Counted from the stretch's first letter, positions 17,672 to 26,612 are shown. The stretch: 64,000 nucleotides of DNA from Larkinella punicea (GCF_003334855.1 NZ_QOWE01000008.1:186001-250000); one strand, 5' to 3'. The notes: generated by a model from the sequence alone, not told the origin. Made by a program: numbers and translations.

Positions 17672-19943
17672 ACGAAGTCCGAAAACCGTCCGGTACGAGG
17701 CTGATTTGGTGGTGGTAGGCGGAGGACTTTCCGGTACCTGTTGTGCCATTACGGCGGCCCGGGCGGGCATCCAGGTGGTGCTGGTGCAAGACCGGCCCGT
17801 ACTGGGCGGCAACTCTTCCAGCGAAGTCCGGCTCTGGGTTCTGGGAGCCACCTCGCACATGGGCAACAACAACCGCTGGGCGCGCGAAGGCGGTTTTATT
17901 GACGAGCTTCTGCTCGAAAACCTGTACCGGAATCCGGAAGGGAACCCGCTGATTTTTGACACGATCCTCCTCGAAAAAGTTGTCAACGAGCCGAACATCA
18001 AGCTCCTGCTGAACACCGCAGTCTACGAAGTGGAGAAGTCCGCGGCCGGCGCTCCGGATGCCGAAACCATTACGGGATTGAAGGCTTTTTGCAGCCAGAA
18101 CAGCACGGCCTATGAGTTGGTGGCCCCACTTTTCTGCGATGCCTCGGGCGATGGCGTCGTGGCGTTTCAGGCCGGGGCCGCGTTCCGGATGGGTGCCGAG
18201 TCGCGGGAGGAGTTTGGGGAGAAATTTGCGCCAACGGCCGAGTATGGCGAACTGCTGGGGCATTCACTTTACTTTTACTCGAAAGACACCGGCAAACCGG
18301 TGCGGTTCGTGCCGCCTTCGTATGCCCTTCAGGACATCACCCAGATTCCACGCTACCGGCGATTCAACACCAAAGAATTCGGTTGTCAGTTGTGGTGGAT
18401 CGAATACGGCGGTCGGCTCGACACGGTTCACGAAACCGAAACCATCAAGTGGGAACTCTGGAAAGTGGTCTACGGCGTCTGGAATCACATCAAGAATTCC
18501 GGGCAGTTTCCAGAAGCCGAAACGATGACGCTTGAGTGGGTGGGGCAGATTCCCGGCAAACGCGAAAGCCGCCGGTTTGAAGGCGATTACATGCTGACAC
18601 AGCAAGACGTAGTCGAACAACGCACGCATCCCGACGCCGTGGCATTCGGTGGCTGGTCGCTGGATTTACACCCCGCCGACGGCGTTTTTTCCGAAAAACC
18701 GGGTTGCAACCAGTGGCACAGCAAGGGACTTTACCAGATTCCATACCGCTCTTTTTACAGCCGAAATATCAAAAACCTGTTCATGGCCGGACGAATTATC
18801 AGCGCGTCGCACGTCGCTTTTGCTTCCTCGCGGGTGATGGGAACGAGTGCGCACGGCGGACAGGCCGTTGGAATGGCCGCAGCTTTGTGTACCCGCGACG
18901 GTCTGTTGCCCCGCGACCTGACCGAACCGGTCCGGATGCAGAAATTACAGCAGGAACTCCTGAAAACCGGTCAGCACATTCCTAGGTTAGTGCTTCGCGA
19001 CGAAAACGACTTAACCCAAAAAGCCACCCTTTCGGCTTCCAGCGAGCTGGTTTTAAATGAATTACCGACCGACGGCCCTCTGGTTCCGCTGACGGCCTCA
19101 GCCGCCCAGATGCTGCCTTTGCCTGCCGGGCCGGTTCCGGGGTTGACGGTTTGGGTTAGTGCCGACCAGGCCACCACATTGACGGTTGAACTGCGTCGCA
19201 GCAGCAAACCCGACAACCACACGCCGGATGTAACCCTGCAAACGCTTTCGCTTTCGCTGCCAAAAGGCAAACAGGAACTGGATCTGAATTTTGAAGCCGT
19301 CCTGGAAGAACCGGGGTATGTTTTTGTAACCTTTTTGAAAAACGAGCACATTCGGCTGCAATACAGTGCGTTGCGGGTGACGGGTATCCTGTCGGTTTTC
19401 AACAAAATTAACGCGGCAGTTTCCAACTTTGGCAAACAGGAACCGACGGAAGACATCGGGGTAGATGCGTTCGAATTCTGGACGCCCGAACGGAGACCCA
19501 AAGGCCAGAATATTGCCTTGAAAATCGATTCCGGTATTGCGCTTTTTGGCGTCGAAAATCTGCGCAACGGGATTCAGCGGCCGACGAATCAACCCAATGC
19601 CTACGTAGCGGCCCCCAACGATCCGAATCCGACGGTTACTTTAAGCTGGCCTTCACTCCAGCGCATCGGCCGAGTGGAACTGTTCTTCGACGGCGACTTC
19701 GACCACCCGCTCGAAACCGTGATTATGACGCATCCGGAGACGGAAGTCCCGTTTTGTGTTCGTCAATACATCCTCTGTAATGATCGCAACGAGCGTATTT
19801 TTCAGGAAAGCGACAATCACCAAACCCGCAATACGATCCGGTTTGAGAAGCCCGTCGAAACCCGCAGCCTGACCATTCACCTGAAAACCATGAATGGGCC
19901 GGTTCCGGCGGCTTTACTGGAGGTGCGGTGTTACGCCGAATAG
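17646..19943 (+). CDS. FAD-dependent oxidoreductase (FAD_oxidored family), apparently cytoplasmic
   Basis: 765 residues beginning inside the end of the GH2 gene (26-base overlap), implying translational coupling. There is no signal peptide: the FAD motif DLVVVGGGLSGTCCAITAAR begins at about residue 20 and is followed by DRPVLGGNSSSEVRLWVLGA. Shared family motifs with the protein at 6388-8190 include GQIPGKRESRRFEGDYMLTQ and LFMAGRIISASHVAFASSRV. A C-terminal region from about residue 440 looks beta-rich (LTVWVSADQATTLTVELRRS) and is absent from the first flavoprotein. The two are paralogues predicted to act in different compartments. Its substrate is unknown. It is the last PUL gene and is followed by a hairpin terminator. 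Confidence 0.85.
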   Translation: MIREQATDKRSPKTVRYEADLVVVGGGLSGTCCAITAARAGIQVVLVQDRPVLGGNSSSEVRLWVLGATSHMGNNNRWAREGGFIDELLLENLYRNPEGNPLIFDTILLEKVVNEPNIKLLLNTAVYEVEKSAAGAPDAETITGLKAFCSQNSTAYELVAPLFCDASGDGVVAFQAGAAFRMGAESREEFGEKFAPTAEYGELLGHSLYFYSKDTGKPVRFVPPSYALQDITQIPRYRRFNTKEFGCQLWWIEYGGRLDTVHETETIKWELWKVVYGVWNHIKNSGQFPEAETMTLEWVGQIPGKRESRRFEGDYMLTQQDVVEQRTHPDAVAFGGWSLDLHPADGVFSEKPGCNQWHSKGLYQIPYRSFYSRNIKNLFMAGRIISASHVAFASSRVMGTSAHGGQAVGMAAALCTRDGLLPRDLTEPVRMQKLQQELLKTGQHIPRLVLRDENDLTQKATLSASSELVLNELPTDGPLVPLTASAAQMLPLPAGPVPGLTVWVSADQATTLTVELRRSSKPDNHTPDVTLQTLSLSLPKGKQELDLNFEAVLEEPGYVFVTFLKNEHIRLQYSALRVTGILSVFNKINAAVSNFGKQEPTEDIGVDAFEFWTPERRPKGQNIALKIDSGIALFGVENLRNGIQRPTNQPNAYVAAPNDPNPTVTLSWPSLQRIGRVELFFDGDFDHPLETVIMTHPETEVPFCVRQYILCNDRNERIFQESDNHQTRNTIRFEKPVETRSLTIHLKTMNGPVPAALLEVRCYAE

Positions 19944-19967
19944 CATTCGAACTTTCCCAATTCCCGG

Positions 19968-20004
19968 GTTATTCCCGAATCGGATTAGTCGGTTCGGGAA
20001 TAAC
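19968..20004 (+). terminator. Hairpin terminator at the end of the PUL
   Basis: GTTATTCCCGAA (19968-19979) pairs perfectly with TTCGGGAATAAC (19993-20004) across a 13-base loop, followed by TCTTTA. It lies 25 bases after the stop of the second flavoprotein and probably ends the PUL transcript. Confidence 0.65.
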
Positions 20005-20279
20005 TCTTTATAAATCAGCCAAAAGAAATAATTTGTTTTCGTAACTAATAAAGCCTATCTAGCGTTATATCCAGTATATGGTGCAGCTTCTCCATCATCG
20101 ATTTTGGCTTCCTGGTTGACAAGTACCGATAGGCTGCCACTCTTCTTTTTTGTAAAGCACTGTATTTCAGAGTAGATATCATGATTATCGAGTTGGTCTG
20201 ATCATGGTAAAACGACCGCTTGGTGCCTTTATCAACCGGTTTGTTGGCCGCTCTTTCACTATTAAACAACATAGAGAAA

Positions 20280-20531
20280 ATGGTACATGCGATTCATTTG
20301 CTGAAAGAAAAAATTAAAACGATCGGAGTAACGCAATGGAACAACCTGCTTCATCGGGTTTTCCGGCCGGTTATCGGACCTTCACAATCCATTTACGATT
20401 CAGTGGGGAACGGCATGTTTGGATTCGATCAGGCCCCGGCCAAAAGTTATCAATTGATTCCCGTCGAAACGAATAAACCCACTTTTCAACCACAGAAATC
20501 GAAGCAGTATCTTCTGGAAGATATTCGCTAA
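20280..20531 (+). CDS. Hypothetical small protein
   Basis: 84 codons from the ATG at 20280 (MVHAIHLLKEKIKTIGVTQW), basic N-terminal half, no recognised domain. The 20005-20644 stretch is otherwise weak. A 45-residue minus-strand ORF (20045-20182, MISTLKYSALQKRRVAAYRY) is equally unrecognised and I do not annotate it. No promoter box is convincing here, so this gene is tentative. Confidence 0.3.
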   Translation: MVHAIHLLKEKIKTIGVTQWNNLLHRVFRPVIGPSQSIYDSVGNGMFGFDQAPAKSYQLIPVETNKPTFQPQKSKQYLLEDIR

Positions 20532-20644
20532 TCGACTACACGTTGAAAACGATTTCAGTAAGCAGTCTTTCTGTGAATTGACCCGCTTATTGGACCATTT
20601 GCTCCGAAAATTCGGGCAAATACAATGACTTTTTATTTTACAAA

Positions 20645-20926
20645 ATGAACGAATTAGCCACCAAGCTCCAAAAAATGCAGGAATTTGGCACACCCACCGT
20701 CGGTGGTTATGTCATTACAAACTTTTACCGGTCTAACGCCCACAGTGGGCCAACCACCTATCGGTTGCATTTTAAAAGAGAAAAAGATTTAACACCTCCT
20801 TCGTTTGACGTTGTCATTCAATACACCGAAGCATTTCAGGTAGACTACAAAGATCCGGGGCACGATACGGAACGGCTTACGTTTCCTACGTATGAATCGG
20901 TTATGGCCTATCTAGCCGCCAAGTAG
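20645..20926 (+). CDS. Hypothetical protein, 93 residues
   Basis: Reads MNELATKLQKMQEFGTPTVG and ends ESVMAYLAAK. Soluble, mixed alpha/beta, no signal peptide, and not recognised. Base use resembles nearby real genes, and a two-level hairpin terminator follows 24 bases after the stop, which supports a transcribed gene. Confidence 0.5.
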   Translation: MNELATKLQKMQEFGTPTVGGYVITNFYRSNAHSGPTTYRLHFKREKDLTPPSFDVVIQYTEAFQVDYKDPGHDTERLTFPTYESVMAYLAAK

Positions 20927-20950
20927 TACCCAAATCCATACATTCTATAG

Positions 20951-21013
20951 ACGCGAAGTTGAGTCGTGGCGAAATGATCTGATCATTTTCCAGCTCAGTT
21001 TCGCGTTTTTATT
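20951..21013 (+). terminator. Two-level hairpin terminator
   Basis: Outer arms ACGCGAAGTTGAG (20951-20963) and CTCAGTTTCGCGT (20994-21006) pair with one wobble and one mismatch. An inner hairpin GAAATGATC/GATCATTTTC stacks on them, and a T-rich run follows. Confidence 0.65.
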
Positions 21014-21057
21014 TTTAAAATAATCTACTATACTAACAATATATTTACAGAACCTCC

Positions 21058-21082
21058 TTGTTGTTAAAAATATATAATTTTG
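21058..21082 (+). promoter_or_regulatory. Bacteroidota promoter upstream of ahpC
   Basis: TAATTTTG (21075-21082) matches the TAnnTTTG -7 box, preceded by TTGTTG at 21058-21063 as a possible upstream element. A leader of about 166 bases follows, containing the palindrome TTATACA-ACC-TGTATAA (21218-21234) just before the start, a possible regulator site. Confidence 0.5.
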
Positions 21083-21247
21083 CACAATTCAAACATACCT
21101 ATGAGATACCTTCTGATAACGAAGGAGTTAAAAACCGCATTGATTTTATCTATACTGCATCAATAAATCGAATTTACATCCTACCTACTTTTTTTGCATT
21201 TTTGTACAGAATTTAGATTATACAACCTGTATAAATACTTGCAAACC

Positions 21248-21802
21248 ATGAAAAATCAAATTGTTTCCGTCGGATCAACATTTCCGGATTTCAAAAAACT
21301 GGCCGTTGTATCGCTGGACAAAGGCAACGAGTTTTATGAAATTTCGTCGGACGATCACAAGAACGCCGGCAAATGGCTGGTGATGTTCTGGTGGCCGAAA
21401 GACTTTACGTTCGTATGCCCCACCGAAATCGCCGAGTTCAACAATAAGTTCGAAGATTTCGCCGACCGGGATACGATCGTGATTGGTGCTTCGACCGACA
21501 GTGAATTTGTTCACCTGGCGTGGCGCAAAAACCACGACGACCTGCGTGGCCTGAAATTCCCGATGCTGGCCGACACGTCAAAATCTCTGGCCGAAGAACT
21601 GGGTATTCTGGAAGCCAACGAAAAAATTGCTTATCGCGTCACCTACATCGTTGATCCCCAAGGTATTATTCGCTGGGTTTCAGTAAATGACCTGTCTGTT
21701 GGCCGGAATGTGAACGAAGTCATCCGCGTTCTGGATGCCCTGCAAACCGACGAGCTTTGCCCCTGCAACTGGGTGAAAGGCGAAGAAACGCTAACGGCTT
21801 AA
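21248..21802 (+). CDS. ahpC: Alkyl hydroperoxide reductase subunit C (peroxiredoxin)
   Basis: 184-residue 2-Cys peroxiredoxin that reduces hydrogen peroxide and organic peroxides in the cytoplasm. The peroxidatic Cys57 is in FTFVCPTE. The C-terminal ELCPCNW (Cys171 and Cys173) resembles the ELCACNW ending of mycobacterial AhpC, which is reduced by AhpD rather than AhpF. I chose the ATG at 21248 because family N-termini start there. An AhpD-like gene follows 110 bases downstream across a palindromic repeat, and OxyR is encoded 4 kb away. Confidence 0.93.
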   Translation: MKNQIVSVGSTFPDFKKLAVVSLDKGNEFYEISSDDHKNAGKWLVMFWWPKDFTFVCPTEIAEFNNKFEDFADRDTIVIGASTDSEFVHLAWRKNHDDLRGLKFPMLADTSKSLAEELGILEANEKIAYRVTYIVDPQGIIRWVSVNDLSVGRNVNEVIRVLDALQTDELCPCNWVKGEETLTA

Positions 21803-21811
21803 TATTAATTG

Positions 21812-21907
21812 TGAATGAGCGGATGAGTGATTGAGTGAATAGCTCCGCCAAATGAAACTCCCTGCGGAGCTATTCACTCATTCTATCATTCACTCATTCA
21901 CTCATTC
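21812..21907. repeat. Palindromic tandem of GAGTGA/TCACTC units
   Basis: GAGTGAATAGCTCCGC (21833-21848) is perfectly inverted at 21864-21879. Flanking arms consist of short tandem units (TGAGTGA on the left, TCATTCAC on the right). It separates ahpC from the ahpD-like gene and may trim or stabilise the mRNA between them. Confidence 0.75.
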
Positions 21908-21912
21908 AAAAG

Positions 21913-22503
21913 ATGACCACGTCCATTCAAAACGAAACCATACTGTCGCTGCTGACCAATCTGGGATTGGATACGTCGGCTTCCTATCCGTCACTCGAAA
22001 CGCTGGGACAGGTCGACCACCGGTATTTGCGCGATCTGAAAATCAACGTTGGCAACGTGCTGAACAGCAGCCAGAATCTGTCGAAAAAGCACGCTTATCT
22101 GCTGGCGTTGTCGGTTGCTGCAAATGAAAAATACCAGCCACTGATCGACAGCTTTTCATCCATTGCCCGTCAGGAAGGCGCCACGGATGCCGAAATCGCC
22201 GAAACGCTGGCCTGTACGTCGCTGTTGAGCACCAACAACGTTTTTTACAGATTCCGTCACTTCACCGGAAAAGATTACTACCAACAGACCCAACCCGGTA
22301 TTCGGATGAGCATCATGATGAATCCGGTGTTGGGAAAAGAATTTTTCGAGTTGGTTAGCCTCGTTGTTTCAGCCGTCAACGGGTGTGAATTGTGCGTTCG
22401 CTCGCACGAAGAAAGCGTCTTGAAACACGGTGCCACGGAGGCCCGGGTTTTTGACGCCATCCGGTTAGGGTCAGTCGTAAAAGGGCTGATTACCATCTTA
22501 TAA
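21913..22503 (+). CDS. AhpD-like carboxymuconolactone decarboxylase-family protein
   Basis: 196 residues. The redox motif C158-E-L-C161 followed by H165 (NGCELCVRSH) matches the ExCxxCxxxH active site of AhpD, the lipoamide- or thioredoxin-linked reductant of AhpC. The preceding gene is an AhpC with the AhpD-type C-terminal cysteines, so the pair is probably functional. The N-terminal half is all-helical. A terminator follows directly. Confidence 0.85.
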   Translation: MTTSIQNETILSLLTNLGLDTSASYPSLETLGQVDHRYLRDLKINVGNVLNSSQNLSKKHAYLLALSVAANEKYQPLIDSFSSIARQEGATDAEIAETLACTSLLSTNNVFYRFRHFTGKDYYQQTQPGIRMSIMMNPVLGKEFFELVSLVVSAVNGCELCVRSHEESVLKHGATEARVFDAIRLGSVVKGLITIL

Positions 22504-22527
22504 CGTACTGCTTACACTTCATCGACC

Positions 22528-22566
22528 AACCTGCGGGGCTTTTTAAAGTCTCGCAGGTTTTTATTT
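22528..22566 (+). terminator. Rho-independent terminator after the ahpC-ahpD unit
   Basis: AACCTGCG (22528-22535) pairs with CGCAGGTT (22552-22559), followed by a T-rich run. It is 25 bases after the ahpD-like stop. Confidence 0.7.
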
Positions 22567-22665
22567 GCCAAATAATAAAACAAGCTCCTTGATGTAACCA
22601 CTTCCCGCACATTTTAAATAAGTTTACCTGTCAGAAATACCTATTCCTTCCTTTAACACTATAGC

Positions 22666-23667
22666 ATGAAAAAGTTACTACGAATTCTCTTAATCGCCGT
22701 CGGCGTTATTGTTTTGATTGGCATTGGCGGTTTCGCCTATGTGAAACTGGCCCTGCCCGATGTCGGCCCGGCACCGGAGCTAACGATTCAGGCCGACTCG
22801 GTGCAAATTGCCCGGGGCCGGTATCTGGCCAACCACGTGGCGGTTTGTGTCGATTGCCACTCCGAACGGGACTGGAACATCGTCAGCGGCCCGGTTATTC
22901 CGGGAACTGAAGGCAAAGGTGGTGAAGCGTTCACCCGCGAAATGGGTTTTCCGGGTGTATATTATGCCCGTAACATCACCCCAGCCCACCTGAGCGGCTG
23001 GAGCGACGGGGAAATCTACCGCGCCATTACGGCGGGTGTCAGCAAAGACGGCAGTCCGTTGTTTCCGGTTATGCCCTATGGCAATTTCGGTCAGGCCGAC
23101 CCGGAAGACATCAAGGCCATCATTGCCTACGTGCGCACACTGAAACCGATTGAAAACAAGTCCATTCCGAGCCCCGAGTCGGACTTTCCGATGAGTTTGA
23201 TCATCAACACCATTCCGACCCAAACCGAGGGAGGTAAGCGCCCAGATCCGGCCGATTCCATCGCTTATGGCAAATACCTGACAACGTTTGCCAGTTGTGG
23301 CGACTGCCACACGCCCGTAGACGACAAGGGCCAGCCGCTTCCGGGGATGGCCTTTGCCGGTGGGCGGCAATTTCCCATGCCCGTCGGAACCGTTCGTGCG
23401 ATGAATCTGACGCCTGATGCCGAAACGGGACTGGGTTCGTGGACAAAACAGGCTTTCATTGCCCGTTTTAAGGCTGCCGAAAAAGATTTTAAACACCCCT
23501 CTACCGGCGAATTTGAAGGATTTAACACCATTATGCCCTGGATGATGTATGCCGGCATGAGCGAGCAGGATCTGGGCGCCATCTTTACGTACCTCAAAAC
23601 CGTTCCACCAGTGAAGAACGCTGTCGTGCGGTTCACACCGAAGGGGAAAGAAGTTGCGAGTCGGTAA
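22666..23667 (+). CDS. Membrane-anchored diheme cytochrome c
   Basis: 333 residues. An N-terminal anchor helix (ILLIAVGVIVLIGIGGFAYV) precedes two c-type haem domains with motifs C61VDCH65 and C211GDCH215. Met ligands are plausible in MPYGNF and MPWMMYAGMS. It resembles the diheme cytochrome subunits that take electrons from periplasmic dehydrogenases, but no dehydrogenase gene is adjacent. The molybdenum hydroxylase at 54801-57545 or the PQQ enzyme at 51305-52525 could be partners, though both are far away. It is convergent with the Uma2 gene across a shared hairpin. Confidence 0.88.
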   Translation: MKKLLRILLIAVGVIVLIGIGGFAYVKLALPDVGPAPELTIQADSVQIARGRYLANHVAVCVDCHSERDWNIVSGPVIPGTEGKGGEAFTREMGFPGVYYARNITPAHLSGWSDGEIYRAITAGVSKDGSPLFPVMPYGNFGQADPEDIKAIIAYVRTLKPIENKSIPSPESDFPMSLIINTIPTQTEGGKRPDPADSIAYGKYLTTFASCGDCHTPVDDKGQPLPGMAFAGGRQFPMPVGTVRAMNLTPDAETGLGSWTKQAFIARFKAAEKDFKHPSTGEFEGFNTIMPWMMYAGMSEQDLGAIFTYLKTVPPVKNAVVRFTPKGKEVASR

Positions 23668-23739
23668 ACCGCATCGGTTTATTTCTGTTTACTGAGACGA
23701 AAGGGCAGTGTAGTTAAAAAACTGAATTTTTAAACGAGT

Positions 23740-23765
23740 GAAGGCCCGCTCAGCAGCGGGCCTTC
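23740..23765. terminator. Bidirectional hairpin terminator
   Basis: GAAGGCCCGCT and AGCGGGCCTTC form an 11-bp stem with a very short loop between two convergent genes. It ends one base before the Uma2 stop codon and could serve both transcripts. Confidence 0.7.
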
Positions 23766-23766
23766 G

Positions 23767-24393
23767 TTATTCGGGCTCTTCCTGAACATCGACGCCCAGG
23801 TAAATTTCGCTCATGGGAATCTCCGCATCGACGGACTCCAGCCGAACGGTATCTGTTAGTCTCCAGTAGGAAGCGATTCGCCAGAGATCATCTTCCACTT
23901 TGGTAAATACATCCACCAGAACGCGATCGGGGCTTATTTGAACGTATTGTTGAAACGACGGAACCTGGCGGTACAACCGAAATTTCCAGCGTTTATCGTA
24001 TCCTTTCGTAGATGGCGAAAATACCTCAATGATTACGATGGGGTTATTAGCGGCATTCTTGTTAATCCCAAAAGTCTGCAACGGGCCGCAGATGATGCTG
24101 GCATCGGGATAAACATATTGACTCTCCGACAGGGCGAGGGCAAGATCAGAATTATAGACGCGGCACGGTTTCCCTTTCAAACTGTTTCCCAGTTCACGCG
24201 TTGTGTTCGTTCCAACCAAACTGTGAGCGGGAGTCCCACCCGCCATATCATAAATGACACCATTGATGTATTCATGTTTGACGTCTGATTCCTGCTCCAG
24301 CGCAAGGTATTCTTCGACGGTATAATGAGTTTTTTCAACTATCTGACCCATAGTCCTTTGCTCTAAAATCTCAATATACTGAAAATCTGACAT
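23767..24393 (-). CDS. Uma2-family (DUF820) PD-(D/E)XK-fold putative endonuclease
   Basis: 208 residues. Family motifs are EEYLALEQESDVKHEYINGV near the start, then YPDASIICG (the conserved Asp) and NPIVIIEVFSPSTKGYDK, which holds the E-V core of the nuclease-like fold. Biological role is unknown for the family, which expands in cyanobacteria and some Bacteroidota. The ATG at 24393 shares its A with the ferrochelatase stop (TAATG), suggesting coupling. An internal ATG at 24351 (MGQIVEKTHYTVEEYL) is an equally reasonable start. Confidence 0.85.
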   Translation of the reverse strand: MSDFQYIEILEQRTMGQIVEKTHYTVEEYLALEQESDVKHEYINGVIYDMAGGTPAHSLVGTNTTRELGNSLKGKPCRVYNSDLALALSESQYVYPDASIICGPLQTFGINKNAANNPIVIIEVFSPSTKGYDKRWKFRLYRQVPSFQQYVQISPDRVLVDVFTKVEDDLWRIASYWRLTDTVRLESVDAEIPMSEIYLGVDVQEEPE

Positions 24394-25472
24394 TAAGCCG
24401 TCCGCTTCACCAGGTCGACCAGGGTTTCGATCCAGATGGGGCTGTCGTTCAGGCTTTCGACCAACTGCCAGCGTTCACCGCCGTGTTTTTCAAACAATTC
24501 CCTGTATTCAACGCCCACTTCAATGATGGTTTCCAGGCAATCAGCCACAAACGCCGGGGAAAAAGCCAGCACACTTTTGACGCCTTGTCTGGCCAGTTGC
24601 GGGATCACATCATCCGTGTACGGCTGAATCCAGGGATTTTTTCCCAGTCGGGACTGAAAACAGGTTGTGTATTTCCCTTCGGGAATGTCAAGTTCCTTCA
24701 CCAGTCGCCGGGTGGTGTCGAAACACTGCGCCCGGTAACAATACTGGTTCATGGCGTGCAGTGAATCGCAGCAATCGCCCAGTTTACACACCTTTCCCGT
24801 CACGTCGCCTTTCAAAATCTGGCGTTCGGGCAAACCGTGGTAGCTGAACAGCACGTGGTCATAGTCTTCCTGCGCCATGTATTTTCGACCCAGACGGACA
24901 AATCCTTCAATAAATTTGGGGTGATCGGAAAACCGGTTGGTGAAGCGAATCTGTGGAATCACCTGCCACTTGCCGACGATTTCCATCACTTTTTCATACA
25001 CCGAACCCGTACTGGCCGACGCATACTGCGGAAAAAAGGGAATGACAATGATCTCAGTCAAACCCAGTTGCTGAAACGCCGAAAGACCAACGTCGATGCT
25101 CGGATTCTGATACCGCATGGCTAGTTTCACCACATAATCGTCACCCAGCTCTTTTTGCAGTTCCCGCTCCACCACTTCACCGTAATGCTTTAAGGGAGAA
25201 CCGTTTACAGTCCATACTTCCCCGTAGACCTTCGCCGACTTGGGAGCGCGAAACGGCGCAATGATCCCATTGACCAGAAACGTGCGGGACACCACCGGAA
25301 TGTCGATCACCCGACCGTCCATCAAAAACTCGCGGAGGTATTTACGGACATCCGGCACCGACGGGCTGTCGGGCGTGCCCAGGTTGACAATCAGAACGCC
25401 GGTTTTACCAGGCTGTTTCTGAACGGAAATTGATTGCTGCAAAACAGGCAGGGCCTGACCGGGTACTTCCAT
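24393..25472 (-). CDS. hemH: Ferrochelatase
   Basis: 359 residues; inserts ferrous iron into protoporphyrin IX as the last step of protohaem synthesis. Signatures are GVLIVNLGTPDSP at the start, FFPQYASASTGSV, and the catalytic-His motif SYHGLPERQ. A cysteine-rich insertion follows the His motif (CKLGDCCDSLHAMNQYC), like the internal Cys segments reported for [2Fe-2S] ferrochelatases. I chose the ATG at 25472 because the minus-strand promoter box TAATTTTG (25503-25496) places transcription start after the upstream TTG at 25493. It overlaps the Uma2 start and is divergent from oxyR. Confidence 0.93.
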   Translation of the reverse strand: MEVPGQALPVLQQSISVQKQPGKTGVLIVNLGTPDSPSVPDVRKYLREFLMDGRVIDIPVVSRTFLVNGIIAPFRAPKSAKVYGEVWTVNGSPLKHYGEVVERELQKELGDDYVVKLAMRYQNPSIDVGLSAFQQLGLTEIIVIPFFPQYASASTGSVYEKVMEIVGKWQVIPQIRFTNRFSDHPKFIEGFVRLGRKYMAQEDYDHVLFSYHGLPERQILKGDVTGKVCKLGDCCDSLHAMNQYCYRAQCFDTTRRLVKELDIPEGKYTTCFQSRLGKNPWIQPYTDDVIPQLARQGVKSVLAFSPAFVADCLETIIEVGVEYRELFEKHGGERWQLVESLNDSPIWIETLVDLVKRTA

Positions 25473-25495
25473 AGTGAATAACTTGATTGACAAAT

Positions 25496-25503
25496 CAAAA
25501 TTA
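25496..25503 (-). promoter_or_regulatory. -7 promoter box for hemH
   Basis: TAATTTTG on the minus strand matches TAnnTTTG, 24 bases before the chosen hemH ATG. A divergent box for oxyR lies 35 bases away, so the two promoters are back to back. Confidence 0.55.
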
Positions 25504-25537
25504 CAACGGAATTGGCATCAACTCAATCACTATCTTT

Positions 25538-25545
25538 TATTTTTG
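25538..25545 (+). promoter_or_regulatory. -7 promoter box for oxyR
   Basis: TATTTTTG matches TAnnTTTG with TTGG at 25512-25515 as a possible upstream element. The leader of about 130 bases includes short CCATT/CCATC-type repeats immediately before the oxyR ATG. Confidence 0.5.
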
Positions 25546-25676
25546 TATCGAAATTATTTATAATCAATAGAGGGCTAAAAATGGCCGGATGGTTGAAAAT
25601 GTTTAAGAGCCACCAGCAATCAAAACCGCCTAAGCCATTCAAACCATCATAACCATTTAAGCCATCACGACCATTC

Positions 25677-26612
25677 ATGACCCTTTCGCAGTTAGAATAC
25701 ATTGTTGCCGTTGATACCCACCGCCATTTTGCCACTGCCGCCGACCATTGCCACGTTACCCAGCCCACGTTGAGTATGCAAATCCAGAAGCTGGAGGATG
25801 AGCTGGGGGTGTTACTGTTCGACCGGTCGAAGCAACCGGTGGTGCCAACGGAAACCGGCCAACTCATTCTGAATCAGGCGCGTGACGTATTGAGAACCGC
25901 CCGGCGGATTCCGGAAATTGTGAAAGAGTCGAAAGAGGATTTTAGTGGCGAGCTACGATTGGGCATCATCCCGACGCTGGCACCTTATTTATTGCCCTAC
26001 TTCATTGGCCAGTTCATCGACCGGTATCCGGCCGTGACGGTCCACATTCAGGAGATGATGACGGAACAGGTGCTGGAGCGACTGAAAAACGGGCTGATCG
26101 ACGTCGGGATTGTGGTAACGCCACTGGATGAAAATGGTCTGCTGGAAATTCCGCTGTTCTACGAGCCTTTTGTCGTTTATGCCTCCGACTCCCATCCGCT
26201 TTTTCAAAAAACCGCTATTTCGGCGATGGATTTAAAAACCGACGGTTTATGGCTGTTGACCGAAGGGCATTGCTTTCGAAACCAGGTCGTTAGCCTGTGC
26301 GGAAACGACAAGCGGCTGAACGGTAGCCAACCGCTGCGCTACGAAACGGGTTCGCTCGAAACACTCATCAAACTCATTGATAAACAGGATGGTTTTACGC
26401 TTCTTCCCTATCTGGCGACCCTTGACATGGACGCAATCCGGAAGGCCCGCACCCGGCCTTTCGAGGCTCCACAGCCGGTGCGGGAAGTCAGTCTGGTGAT
26501 GCACCGCAGCTTTCTGAAGCGGAAGCTGATCGATGCGTTGAAGCAGGAAATAGTAACCCACTTGCCGGCCGAACTGACTACGAAGAAAAAAAATACAATC
26601 GTTGGTATCTAA
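25677..26612 (+). CDS. oxyR: Hydrogen-peroxide-sensing LysR-family regulator OxyR
   Basis: 311 residues. The N-terminal winged helix ([40 protein letters not shown]) is LysR type. The effector domain carries [12 protein letters not shown], with Cys199 and Cys208 at the same spacing and even the same numbering as the E. coli OxyR disulfide switch. This identifies OxyR rather than a generic LysR protein. It likely controls the nearby ahpC-ahpD unit and perhaps hemH. Its stop shares the CTAA tetranucleotide with the stop of the convergent helicase gene. Confidence 0.92.
   Translation: MTLSQLEYIVAVDTHRHFATAADHCHVTQPTLSMQIQKLEDELGVLLFDRSKQPVVPTETGQLILNQARDVLRTARRIPEIVKESKEDFSGELRLGIIPTLAPYLLPYFIGQFIDRYPAVTVHIQEMMTEQVLERLKNGLIDVGIVVTPLDENGLLEIPLFYEPFVVYASDSHPLFQKTAISAMDLKTDGLWLLTEGHCFRNQVVSLCGNDKRLNGSQPLRYETGSLETLIKLIDKQDGFTLLPYLATLDMDAIRKARTRPFEAPQPVREVSLVMHRSFLKRKLIDALKQEIVTHLPAELTTKKKNTIVGI

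Noticed and set aside
20045-20182. 45-residue minus-strand ORF
   Set aside because: No recognisable family, promoter or start context; not enough support.
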